A DNA stretch of 5,358 nt from an uncultured Flavobacteriales bacterium (GTDB lineage: Bacteria > Bacteroidota > Bacteroidia > Flavobacteriales_D > Crocinitomicaceae), in NCBI GenBank assembly GCA_903879765.1, contig CAIRMS010000014.1, positions 1 to 5,358 on the forward strand, in the 5' to 3' direction. Position numbers and translations under genes: made by a program. Positions 1 through 5,358 of the stretch are shown piece by piece. Under the pieces are notes generated by a model. It was not told where the DNA came from. It worked only from the letters and a program-made list of their open reading frames with translations, and made no database searches. How positions within the stretch are numbered: position 1 is the first letter of the stretch; each line of letters begins with the position of its first letter.

Positions 1-1400
1 TTTCTGGATTAATTACAAAAAGAACCTTAGAAAAGGACACGAGAAACAATCAAATTGGCGTTGCGTTTATCGACGACAATGAAAAGTTAAGCGGTTCTCG
101 CATCGAAGGCATCAACGTTTACAGCACAAAACAATTAAAAAAACTCAAAGAGGAATTTCAAGCAAATACCTTGATTGTTGCGATTCAAAATCCAGAAGGA
201 GAAAAACTTCAGACAGTATTAGACGAGGCTATTTCACTGAAAATGGAGGTTCAAAAGGTTCCAAATCCCAAAAGTTGGATCAATGGGATGTTTAGCTCCA
301 AGCAATTGAAAAAAATCCGAATTGAGGATTTGTTAGGACGTGAAGTCATCGAGTTAAAGAACGATGAATTGATGAAAGAACTGAGTTCCTCGACGATTCT
401 AGTGACGGGTGCCGCTGGATCCATTGGAAGTGGACTCGTTGATCAAATTGCCCGCTATCAACCAAAACGAATCATCTTGTTAGACCAAGCGGAATCACCA
501 ATGTATGATTTACAGTTTGAATTGAACCATCAATTCCCTTCCCTATCTTTCGAAAGTGTAATTGGCGATATCTCGAATGAGGAACGCATGCATAAATTGT
601 TTGATCATTTTCGACCTGAAATCGTTTTTCATGCTGCAGCCTATAAACATGTCCCAATGATGGAATTGAATCCCGCAGAAGCGATTCAAACGAATGTCAA
701 AGGAACAAAGATACTAGCCAACCTTTCCATGGAATTTAGCGTGAAAAAATTCATTATGATTTCCACAGATAAAGCAGTGAATCCTACCAATGTCATGGGT
801 GCATCGAAACGAATTGCGGAAATCTACGTGCAGAAAATGAATGAGCACCAAAAAACACACTTCATCACTACCCGTTTTGGAAATGTCCTTGGATCCAATG
901 GCTCTGTCATTCCTTTGTTCCAAAAGCAAATTGAAAATGGTGGACCAGTAACAATTACCGACGAACGCATTACGCGCTTCTTCATGACGATTCCCGAAGC
1001 ATGTCAATTAGTGCTAGAAGCTGCAACGATGGGAAAAGGTGGCGAAATCTTTGTCTTTGAAATGGGTAAATCTGTTAAAATCGTGGATTTAGCAAAAAAA
1101 ATGATCCAATTATCCGGATTAGAACTCGGTAAGGACATCGAGTTAACGTTCACAGGCTTGCGCCCCGGAGAAAAGTTATACGAGGAATTATTGGCCAATG
1201 AAGAGAATACAATACCCACGCATCACCAGAAAATCCTGATTGCAAAAACACGCGCAGAAAACGACGAACAATTGACTTCTATTCAAACCTTGATTGACCT
1301 ATCCGTTGAACAAAATAATGATGCGATTGTAAGCCAAATGAAAAAGATTGTCCCAGAATTCATTAGCAATAACTCAGAATACCAAAAACTCGACAAATGA
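1..1400 (+). CDS. Nucleotide-sugar 4,6-dehydratase, membrane CapD/PglF/WbpM class (5' partial)
   Basis: This is probably an NAD-dependent UDP-N-acetylglucosamine 4,6-dehydratase, which makes a 4-keto-6-deoxy sugar nucleotide for capsule, O-antigen or glycan synthesis at the inner membrane. The open frame runs from base 3 to the stop at 1398-1400, giving 465 visible residues. Long family members have about 600-650 residues, so the N-terminal membrane helices should lie left of the window. Visible residues 1-110 or so match the accessory Rossmann-like domain (SGLITKRTLEKD, then VAFIDDNEK). The catalytic SDR domain follows: TGAAGSIG at 135-142, Asp161 after the second strand for NAD, and TDKAVNPTNVMGASKR from 255. 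Here Met265 stands where classical SDRs have Tyr, as in the long PglF/WbpM enzymes, with Ser254, Asp256, Lys257 and Lys269. GLRPGEKLYEE at 385 is the C-terminal signature. The exact sugar substrate is inferred. The next gene overlaps by 4 bases, so they are likely co-transcribed. Confidence 0.92.
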   Translation, partial: SGLITKRTLEKDTRNNQIGVAFIDDNEKLSGSRIEGINVYSTKQLKKLKEEFQANTLIVAIQNPEGEKLQTVLDEAISLKMEVQKVPNPKSWINGMFSSKQLKKIRIEDLLGREVIELKNDELMKELSSSTILVTGAAGSIGSGLVDQIARYQPKRIILLDQAESPMYDLQFELNHQFPSLSFESVIGDISNEERMHKLFDHFRPEIVFHAAAYKHVPMMELNPAEAIQTNVKGTKILANLSMEFSVKKFIMISTDKAVNPTNVMGASKRIAEIYVQKMNEHQKTHFITTRFGNVLGSNGSVIPLFQKQIENGGPVTITDERITRFFMTIPEACQLVLEAATMGKGGEIFVFEMGKSVKIVDLAKKMIQLSGLELGKDIELTFTGLRPGEKLYEELLANEENTIPTHHQKILIAKTRAENDEQLTSIQTLIDLSVEQNNDAIVSQMKKIVPEFISNNSEYQKLDK

Positions 1401-1789
1401 TTTCTCCAGCACGCATTTTCGTTCGCCTAACCGACTTAGACATCCTTGGACACGTAAATAATGCCCTTTACCTCACCTATTTCGAAATTGCCCGCATGCA
1501 TTATTTTGCTGAACTCGTTGGCACCGAATGGAATTGGATGGAAGAAGGCGTGGTTTTGGTGAAAAATGAAGTCGAGTATTTGAAACCAATCGTTCTAAAC
1601 GACGTTCCCTACGTAAAGGTCTCATTAATCCAACTTGGAACAAAAAGTTTTACTATGGGCTACGAAATTACCGTGAATGAAGAGATTGTTACAAAAGGGA
1701 CATCCGTTTTAGTTGGATTCAACTCCAAAACACAGTCTACGATCGAAATTCCTGAGAAAATGAAAAATGCCCTACTACAATTAGCGTAA
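1397..1789 (+). CDS. Hotdog-fold acyl-CoA thioesterase (4HBT/YbgC-like)
   Basis: This 130-residue protein is a single hotdog domain of the 4-hydroxybenzoyl-CoA thioesterase (4HBT) family, cytoplasmic and expected to hydrolyse an acyl-CoA thioester as a dimer or tetramer. The family signature is at residues 9-33: Asp15, then GHVNN at 18-22, Tyr25 and Glu30, matching the usual D-x-x-GHVNN-x-x-Y-x-x-x-x-E pattern, where the Asp is the usual catalytic residue. The length is normal and the protein looks intact. The start ATG lies inside the stop region of the dehydratase gene (ATGA overlap), there is no Shine-Dalgarno sequence, and translational coupling is likely. The acyl substrate cannot be read from the sequence; fatty-acyl and aromatic acyl-CoA are both possible. 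Its place after a sugar dehydratase may reflect an operon of convenience and does not prove a role in polysaccharide synthesis. Confidence 0.9.
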   Translation: MISPARIFVRLTDLDILGHVNNALYLTYFEIARMHYFAELVGTEWNWMEEGVVLVKNEVEYLKPIVLNDVPYVKVSLIQLGTKSFTMGYEITVNEEIVTKGTSVLVGFNSKTQSTIEIPEKMKNALLQLA

Positions 1790-1809
1790 TTCATCAAAAA
1801 AATTATATC

Positions 1810-2781
1810 ATGACTAAATTCTTTCAATTAATTTTTTGCCTTTCCAATGCTTCATTAGTATTTAGTCAAGCAGTAAGTCCATGCGGAGATAGCATACGCA
1901 AATGTGATTTACGAAAAGTGAAAAATTGTTACGATTTTCTTGCCTTTGATGATCAAAAAAACAAATATGTCCTCAAACGTGATTACGCGACGCCTTACAC
2001 TGGCAAATGCGCTACCTGTCATCGCAATGGGAATTTAGAAGAATCATTGAATATCGTTGATGGATATCGAGATGGAATTGACACCTCTTACTTTGAATCA
2101 GGATGTCCACAATCTATTCAAGCCTATTCCATGGGGAAATTGAATGGAAAGAGTACCGTATATTTCAAATCAGGACGAAAGGAAAGGGAAATCAACCACG
2201 TCAATAATCAATTACAAGGGAGATATATTTTGTTTGACGATAATAAATCCAACGACACCATTGAACTACACACCTACAAAAACAACCAAATGGACGGTGT
2301 GCAAAAATACTATTATGTCGGGTCAAAACTCGGGAAAATAGTTTACTACAAAGCAGGACTTCAAGATGGACTTCACATCACTTACACCGATTCTGGAAAA
2401 GTTGAAATGCGTTTGAATTACAAACAAGGAAAAAAGGACGGAAAATGGACTTATTTTTATGAAAGCGGAAAAGAAGCACACATCGAGAATTGGGACATGG
2501 GACTAAAAAATGGCGAGTTCAAAACAATGGATGAAAAAGGTATGTTGCTTCAACAAGCATTTTACCAAGACAATCTACCGATTGGGAAACACGTGGAATA
2601 CTATCCTGATGGGAAATTAAAATACCAGGCCAACTACACCAACAAAGGTGAAAAACTCGAAGAATTTAGCATTGACCAATATGGCGTAAAAACCGAGATT
2701 TTCAAAAAAGAAGAGAAACCTAAAAAGGGTGACCCGAAAAAAGCAGCTGAAATTTCAGATGATAAGGATGGTTCGAATTAA
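1810..2781 (+). CDS. Exported MORN_2-repeat (YwqK-like) protein
   Basis: This 323-residue protein is of unknown function and of the kind often auto-named 'toxin-antitoxin system YwqK family antitoxin'. Residues 1-19 form a signal peptide (MTKFFQLIFCLSNASLVFS), probably cut before Gln20, so the product should be periplasmic or at the cell surface; no lipobox is seen. From about residue 63 to 280 there is a strikingly regular repeat of 24 residues (26 in one unit), each ending in Gly-x-x-x-Gly-like turns (GYRDG, GKLNG, NQLQG, NQMDG, GLQDG, GKKDG, GLKNG, NLPIG) followed by aromatic-rich strands; this is the MORN_2 pattern, about nine units. The mature part has six cysteines (25, 32, 40, 67, 70, 99), all before residue 100, including CATCH at 67-71. 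The tail after 295 is Lys/Glu/Asp-rich. It starts 20 bases after the thioesterase stop and is likely in the same transcript. No toxin gene lies beside it. Confidence 0.85.
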   Translation: MTKFFQLIFCLSNASLVFSQAVSPCGDSIRKCDLRKVKNCYDFLAFDDQKNKYVLKRDYATPYTGKCATCHRNGNLEESLNIVDGYRDGIDTSYFESGCPQSIQAYSMGKLNGKSTVYFKSGRKEREINHVNNQLQGRYILFDDNKSNDTIELHTYKNNQMDGVQKYYYVGSKLGKIVYYKAGLQDGLHITYTDSGKVEMRLNYKQGKKDGKWTYFYESGKEAHIENWDMGLKNGEFKTMDEKGMLLQQAFYQDNLPIGKHVEYYPDGKLKYQANYTNKGEKLEEFSIDQYGVKTEIFKKEEKPKKGDPKKAAEISDDKDGSN

Positions 2782-3545
2782 AGCAATCCCGTTATAAGCC
2801 CGAGTGACATAACTAATAGAAAAACCGCAACTGCTACTTGAATAAATCGAAAGGAAACTTTCGTTAGGTACTTTTTACCCAATACAGATCCTATAAAGGC
2901 AGAAAATGCACCCAATAATAGGTACGTCATGTTCAAATCCTTCCAATTGGTTTGACTCGTATAAATAGAAATTCGAGAGAAATCAATCAACGTTGAAATT
3001 AGTGCACTTGTGGCGACGAACAACTGCTTATCCAAGGAAAGTTTTGAAAGAAATGCAGAACGCATTGCTCCTTGATGTCCGGAAAATCCTCCGAAAAAGC
3101 CACTTAGAAATCCTCCGATTGGTAAAAACAGTTTTGCGTTAGAAAATTGGAACTCTATTTTTTTCCATTCAAAAAAAACAAAAAACAACATCAATAATCC
3201 AATTGCAAACGAAAGTAGCGTAACTTCCTTCCCTCCCCAAAATGGAAATATATATAAAATGCCCATTGCTCCAACTAGCTTGAGTAGATAAGCACCGAGA
3301 AATGCACCAATCAATGCGCTTATTCCGAATTTTTTAAACAGTCCAATATCTATATGTCTGGACATGATCGTAAGTTTAAAAAGATTATTGGAGAAATGGA
3401 CAAGTGCGGTCGCTAATACGGCCAATTCCAATGGGAAATACAAACTAAAAACAGGAAGTAAAATCGTCCCAAGACCGAAGCCACTGAAAAAGGTCGCAAA
3501 AGATCCAATTAAACAAACGAGTACAATTCCAATTTCACCTGTCAT
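2778..3545 (-). CDS. Sulfite exporter TauE/SafE family membrane transporter
   Basis: This 255-residue integral inner-membrane protein belongs to the TauE/SafE (DUF81) family, whose members are thought to move sulfite, sulfoacetate or other small organic anions; the substrate here cannot be told. It is almost all hydrophobic with about eight membrane spans. The family's two half-repeats are visible: SGFGLGTILLPVF at residues 21-33 and GGFLSGFFGGFSGHQGAMR at 134-152, each a Gly-rich re-entrant-like segment, with hydrophobic spans at roughly 74-92, 108-126, 207-224 and 234-254. The length is normal. The Met at 3545-3543 is chosen because it opens directly into the first membrane span; the frame stays open to 3677, but that extension is polar, unlike the family, and would run into the divergent aldolase gene. 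The leader is A/T-rich without a Shine-Dalgarno site. Its stop overlaps the stop of the convergent MORN_2 gene. Confidence 0.88.
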   Translation of the reverse strand: MTGEIGIVLVCLIGSFATFFSGFGLGTILLPVFSLYFPLELAVLATALVHFSNNLFKLTIMSRHIDIGLFKKFGISALIGAFLGAYLLKLVGAMGILYIFPFWGGKEVTLLSFAIGLLMLFFVFFEWKKIEFQFSNAKLFLPIGGFLSGFFGGFSGHQGAMRSAFLSKLSLDKQLFVATSALISTLIDFSRISIYTSQTNWKDLNMTYLLLGAFSAFIGSVLGKKYLTKVSFRFIQVAVAVFLLVMSLGLITGLL

Positions 3546-3549
3546 TTTG

Positions 3550-3570
3550 ATTATTTTTGTTAAAAATAAT
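3550..3570. promoter_or_regulatory. 21-bp inverted repeat in the divergent control region, candidate bidirectional promoter/operator
   Basis: Only 29 bases (3546-3574) separate the start codons of the transporter (-) and the aldolase (+). They contain a perfect 9-bp inverted repeat, ATTATTTTT / AAAAATAAT, around a 3-base spacer GTT, centred at 3560, which is also the exact centre of the gap. On the + strand TATTTTTG (3552-3559) fits the Bacteroidota -7 consensus TAnnTTTG; on the - strand the matching TATTTTTA (3568-3561) differs in one base. No clear -33 TTTG was found at the expected distance on either strand, because that position falls inside the opposite gene. The promoter reading is an inference, and AT-richness alone could give some of this symmetry. 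Confidence 0.4.
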
Positions 3571-3574
3571 ATGA

Positions 3575-4597
3575 ATGATTGACTTTCGAAGTGATACAGT
3601 GACAAAACCAAGCTCAGCAATGAAAGAGGCCATGATTTCTGCGCCTGTTGGAGACGATGTTTTTGGAGAGGATCCAAGCATTATAGAATTGGAAGAATAT
3701 ACCGCGAACTTGTTTGGAAAAGAAGCCGGACTTTTTTGTTCCTCTGGTACGCAAACAAACCAAATCGCCATTAATGTTCATGTGCAACCTGGTGGTGAAG
3801 TCATTTGTCATGAGGAAAGTCACATTTACAAATATGAAGGTGGAGGAATTGCGAAAAACAGCGGGGCATCCGTTCGTCTACTCAAAGGAGATCGAGGTCG
3901 ACTGGAAGCCAATGAAATCGCTCAATGGATAAATCCGGCACATGATGTTCACTTTCCCCTTACCCAACTTGTTTCGTTAGAGGACACTGCGAATCGCGGA
4001 GGCGGAGCTGTTTACTCATTTGAAAAAATTCAAGAAATAAGAATTTTATGTGATTCGCTTGGACTACCATTGCATCTAGATGGCGCGCGTGTCTGTAATG
4101 CCCTCGCTGTAAACAAAATAGATCCTGCGGTATATGGTTCAGCCTTTGATTCCATCAGTATTTGTTTGTCAAAAGGACTTGGAGCACCAGTTGGATCTGT
4201 GTTAGTCGGAACAAAGGAATTCATTCAGAAAGCAAGACGTGTTCGCAAAGTAATGGGAGGTGGAATGCGACAAGCAGGAATCATTGCCGCTGGCGGCCTC
4301 TATGCTTTAAAAAACAATCGAGAGCGCTTACATATTGACCACGAACATGCCAAAACACTTGAAACGGTTTTCTTGAAGCAAAATTGGGTTGAGGGTGTAT
4401 TAGAAGTTCAAACAAACATCGTAGTCGTTCAACTTTGCGACGCCTCAAAACGCGATGAAATACTGGCACAATTCAAGTCATTTGGTATCCTTGGCATGGC
4501 TTTTGGTCCGGGAATGCTTCGTTTTGTCACACACCTTGATGTATCAGCTGAAGACATTGCCTTTACGTGTGAAAAAATTGGAGAAATAGCTCTTTAA
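3575..4597 (+). CDS. ltaE: Low-specificity L-threonine aldolase (PLP-dependent)
   Basis: This cytoplasmic enzyme cleaves L-threonine and L-allo-threonine to glycine and acetaldehyde, and belongs to the fold-type I beta-eliminating lyase family. At 340 residues it has the normal length. The N-terminal RSDTVT (5-10) and APVGDDVFGEDP (23-34) are family hallmarks. CSSGTQTNQIA (55-65) is the PLP phosphate-binding loop; His83 is placed to stack on the PLP ring, as in the E. coli enzyme; His126 is also conserved. LHLDGAR (166-172) gives Asp169 for the pyridine nitrogen and Arg172. SICLSKGLGAPVGS (195-208) carries the Schiff-base Lys200. MGGGMRQAG follows at 227-235, and LRFVTHLDVS with Arg316 lies near the end. 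The segment SLEDTANRGGG replaces the His of the E. coli ENTHN motif by Ala. The start ATG precedes the conserved RSDTVT by three residues. Two stop codons stand in tandem (4595-4600). Confidence 0.95.
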   Translation: MIDFRSDTVTKPSSAMKEAMISAPVGDDVFGEDPSIIELEEYTANLFGKEAGLFCSSGTQTNQIAINVHVQPGGEVICHEESHIYKYEGGGIAKNSGASVRLLKGDRGRLEANEIAQWINPAHDVHFPLTQLVSLEDTANRGGGAVYSFEKIQEIRILCDSLGLPLHLDGARVCNALAVNKIDPAVYGSAFDSISICLSKGLGAPVGSVLVGTKEFIQKARRVRKVMGGGMRQAGIIAAGGLYALKNNRERLHIDHEHAKTLETVFLKQNWVEGVLEVQTNIVVVQLCDASKRDEILAQFKSFGILGMAFGPGMLRFVTHLDVSAEDIAFTCEKIGEIAL

Positions 4598-4825
4598 TAA
4601 ACCATGCTGGTAAATAGTAGGGAACTGTCTGTAATCAAACTCACATATCCATTAGGACATTAGCACATTAAACCATTAGCACATTAAACCATTAGCACAT
4701 TAAACCATTAGCACATTCAATCCATTAGCACATTAGCACATTAAGTCATTAGCAAATTAGCACATTAACAACGTAACCTTTTCTCCTAATTGCACTATAA
4801 GTAAATGTCAAATTTTGTTCAACTT
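4598..4825. other. Non-coding gap between the aldolase and the TPR protein
   Basis: This gap of 228 bases holds the octamer array (4650-4770) and little else. The left part, 4598-4649, has no convincing terminator: ACCA-TGC-TGGT at 4601-4611 is only a 4-bp stem without a T-run. The right part, 4771-4825, must carry the promoter of the TPR protein if it has its own. The best match is TTG at 4790-4792 with AAATTTTG at 4810-4817 (one mismatch to TAnnTTTG), which would leave almost no leader before the chosen start, so it is not claimed as a feature. No tRNA or other RNA gene is seen. Confidence 0.6.
4650..4770. repeat. Array of fifteen degenerate octamers (CATTAGCA type)
   Basis: The array is an uninterrupted run of 8-base words with the consensus CATTAGCA. 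In order: CATTAGGA, CATTAGCA, CATTAAAC, CATTAGCA, CATTAAAC, CATTAGCA, CATTAAAC, CATTAGCA, then CATTCAATC (the only 9-base word, 4714-4722), CATTAGCA, CATTAGCA, CATTAAGT, CATTAGCA, AATTAGCA, CATTAACA. Within 4658-4713 the words alternate strictly, giving a 16-base higher-order unit repeated three and a half times. The word is not self-complementary, so no hairpins form. Stop codons (TAG/TAA on +, TAA on -) recur in all frames, so it is not coding. From memory, similar 'ttagcacatt' arrays occur between genes in other Bacteroidota genomes; this was not searched. Confidence 0.9.
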
Positions 4826-5358
4826 ATGTTTCAAAAAATACGCTTCTTACTCTTCATTGCATTTGGTTTAACCTCAACACATTGGGCGCAAGAAAACCCA
4901 TGTCGTACCGATGATAAAAAATTCCGAAAAATACTCACCGAAGCTGCTGCCGCAAATGATTTCAATAGTCAAACAAGTCAATTTGGCGACTTAATTCGTA
5001 AATATCCCGACCAAGCAGAGAGTTATTTTTACTTTGCACAAATCTGTTACCAACAGGCAATTTTCAAGCTCAAAGCTGATCCGAACTCGAGTGAAGGCGA
5101 AAAGCTACTCAAACAATCCATCCTTTTATACCAAAGTACCATTCAGAAATGTCCGTCATTTCATTCTGACTGCTATTATTATTCAGGCAAGGTACTTTAC
5201 AATTACGGTGAAGACGACAAAGCCATGGTCTGTATGGAAAAATTCCTTGTATTTGACAGCATCAATCCAAATGGGCTTTCAGAAAAATATCAATCTCAAA
5301 GACAAGAAATTAAGTCCATCGTGGACGACATGAAATTCCAAAAGGAACTGATTGAAAA
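4826..5358 (+). CDS. Exported TPR protein, N-terminus resembling PorE/SprE-like OmpA-family proteins (3' partial)
   Basis: The visible 177 residues begin with a signal peptide (MFQKIRFLLFIAFGLTSTHWA, cut probably before Gln22), so the product is exported; Cys26 is not in a lipobox. Then come helical TPR-like repeats: about 33-60 (KKFRKILTEAAAANDF... LIRKYPD), 64-110 (AESYFYFAQICYQQAIFKL, then LLYQSTIQKCP) and 114-146 (DCYYYSGKVLYNYGEDDKAM). The layout 'Cys, TPR, P-x-Y/F-H-x-D-x-YYY-x-G' followed by a charged helix is typical of Bacteroidota proteins that continue with a WD40/PD40 propeller and a C-terminal OmpA peptidoglycan-binding domain, such as PorE of the type IX secretion machinery; those domains would lie right of the window and cannot be confirmed. 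An in-frame ATG at 4805 would add seven residues (MSNFVQL); 4826 is preferred because it gives a more typical, shorter signal peptide with a basic n-region. It is preceded by the octamer array. Confidence 0.75.
   Translation, partial: MFQKIRFLLFIAFGLTSTHWAQENPCRTDDKKFRKILTEAAAANDFNSQTSQFGDLIRKYPDQAESYFYFAQICYQQAIFKLKADPNSSEGEKLLKQSILLYQSTIQKCPSFHSDCYYYSGKVLYNYGEDDKAMVCMEKFLVFDSINPNGLSEKYQSQRQEIKSIVDDMKFQKELIE

Noticed and set aside
171..1400. A start codon TTG at 171 for the dehydratase
   Set aside because: The frame is open and matches the family from base 3 onward, so the gene simply continues beyond the left edge; the TTG is an internal leucine.
2723..2742. Terminator for the - strand gene: GGG-TCA-CCC followed by T5
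   Set aside because: The stem has only three base pairs, too weak for an intrinsic terminator, and it lies inside the opposite coding sequence.
2747..2758. Perfect 12-bp palindrome CTGAAATTTCAG near the end of the MORN_2 gene
   Set aside because: It is inside coding sequence, has a 4-bp stem at most as RNA, no T-run follows, and one such palindrome is expected by chance in a few kilobases of AT-rich DNA at moderate odds.
1810..2781. Toxin-antitoxin system (YwqK 'antitoxin' label)
   Set aside because: The protein is exported and repeat-built, and neither neighbour resembles a toxin; the label comes from automated family naming.
3546..3677. A 44-residue N-terminal extension of the transporter
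   Set aside because: It would overlap the aldolase coding sequence, is the antisense of conserved aldolase codons, and the family begins at the membrane span after Met at 3545.
4601..4611. Terminator hairpin ACCATGCTGGT after the aldolase
   Set aside because: It has a four-pair stem with a three-base loop and no downstream T-run.
4650..4770. CRISPR array
   Set aside because: The repeats are 8 bases long, contiguous and without unique spacers of about 30 bases, and no cas genes are nearby.
5034..5333. A 99-residue open frame on the + strand
   Set aside because: It overlaps the exported TPR protein in another frame and lacks any recognisable domain; codon pattern and family match favour the TPR frame.

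Overview
The window is a stretch of ordinary-looking chromosome from an AT-rich bacterium (by eye about 40% GC), most likely a member of the Bacteroidota and probably of the Flavobacteriia/Crocinitomicaceae type. The reasons are: no Shine-Dalgarno sequences before any start codon, only A/T-rich leaders; signal peptides ending in the typical '..SQ' and '..AQ'; an exported protein built of MORN_2/YwqK-type repeats; an exported TPR protein resembling the N-terminus of the PorE/SprE-like OmpA family; and a degenerate intergenic repeat of 'cattagca' words. The taxonomic call is an inference from these traits, not a database result.

Layout. (1) 1-1400 (+): the C-terminal 465 residues of a membrane-type nucleotide-sugar 4,6-dehydratase (CapD/PglF/WbpM class), cut at the left edge. 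(2) 1397-1789 (+): a small hotdog-fold acyl-CoA thioesterase, overlapping the previous gene by ATGA. (3) 1810-2781 (+): an exported MORN_2-repeat protein, 20 bases further on and probably in the same transcript. (4) 2778-3545 (-): a TauE/SafE-type membrane transporter, convergent with gene 3 and sharing a TTAA stop overlap. (5) 3575-4597 (+): a PLP-dependent low-specificity threonine aldolase, divergent from gene 4 with only 29 bases between the two start codons; those 29 bases centre on a 21-bp inverted repeat. (6) 4598-4825: a non-coding gap holding a 121-bp array of fifteen degenerate octamers. (7) 4826-5358 (+): the N-terminus of an exported TPR protein, cut at the right edge.

How the genes work together. 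Genes 1-3 look like the end of a surface-polysaccharide or envelope operon, although the thioesterase and the MORN_2 protein have no obvious biochemical link to the dehydratase. The transporter and the aldolase may share a control region. No RNA gene, CRISPR array, insertion sequence or phage feature was seen. I found no convincing new system; the best candidates for a second look are the octamer array, the symmetric divergent control region and the cysteine-rich N-terminus of the MORN_2 protein.
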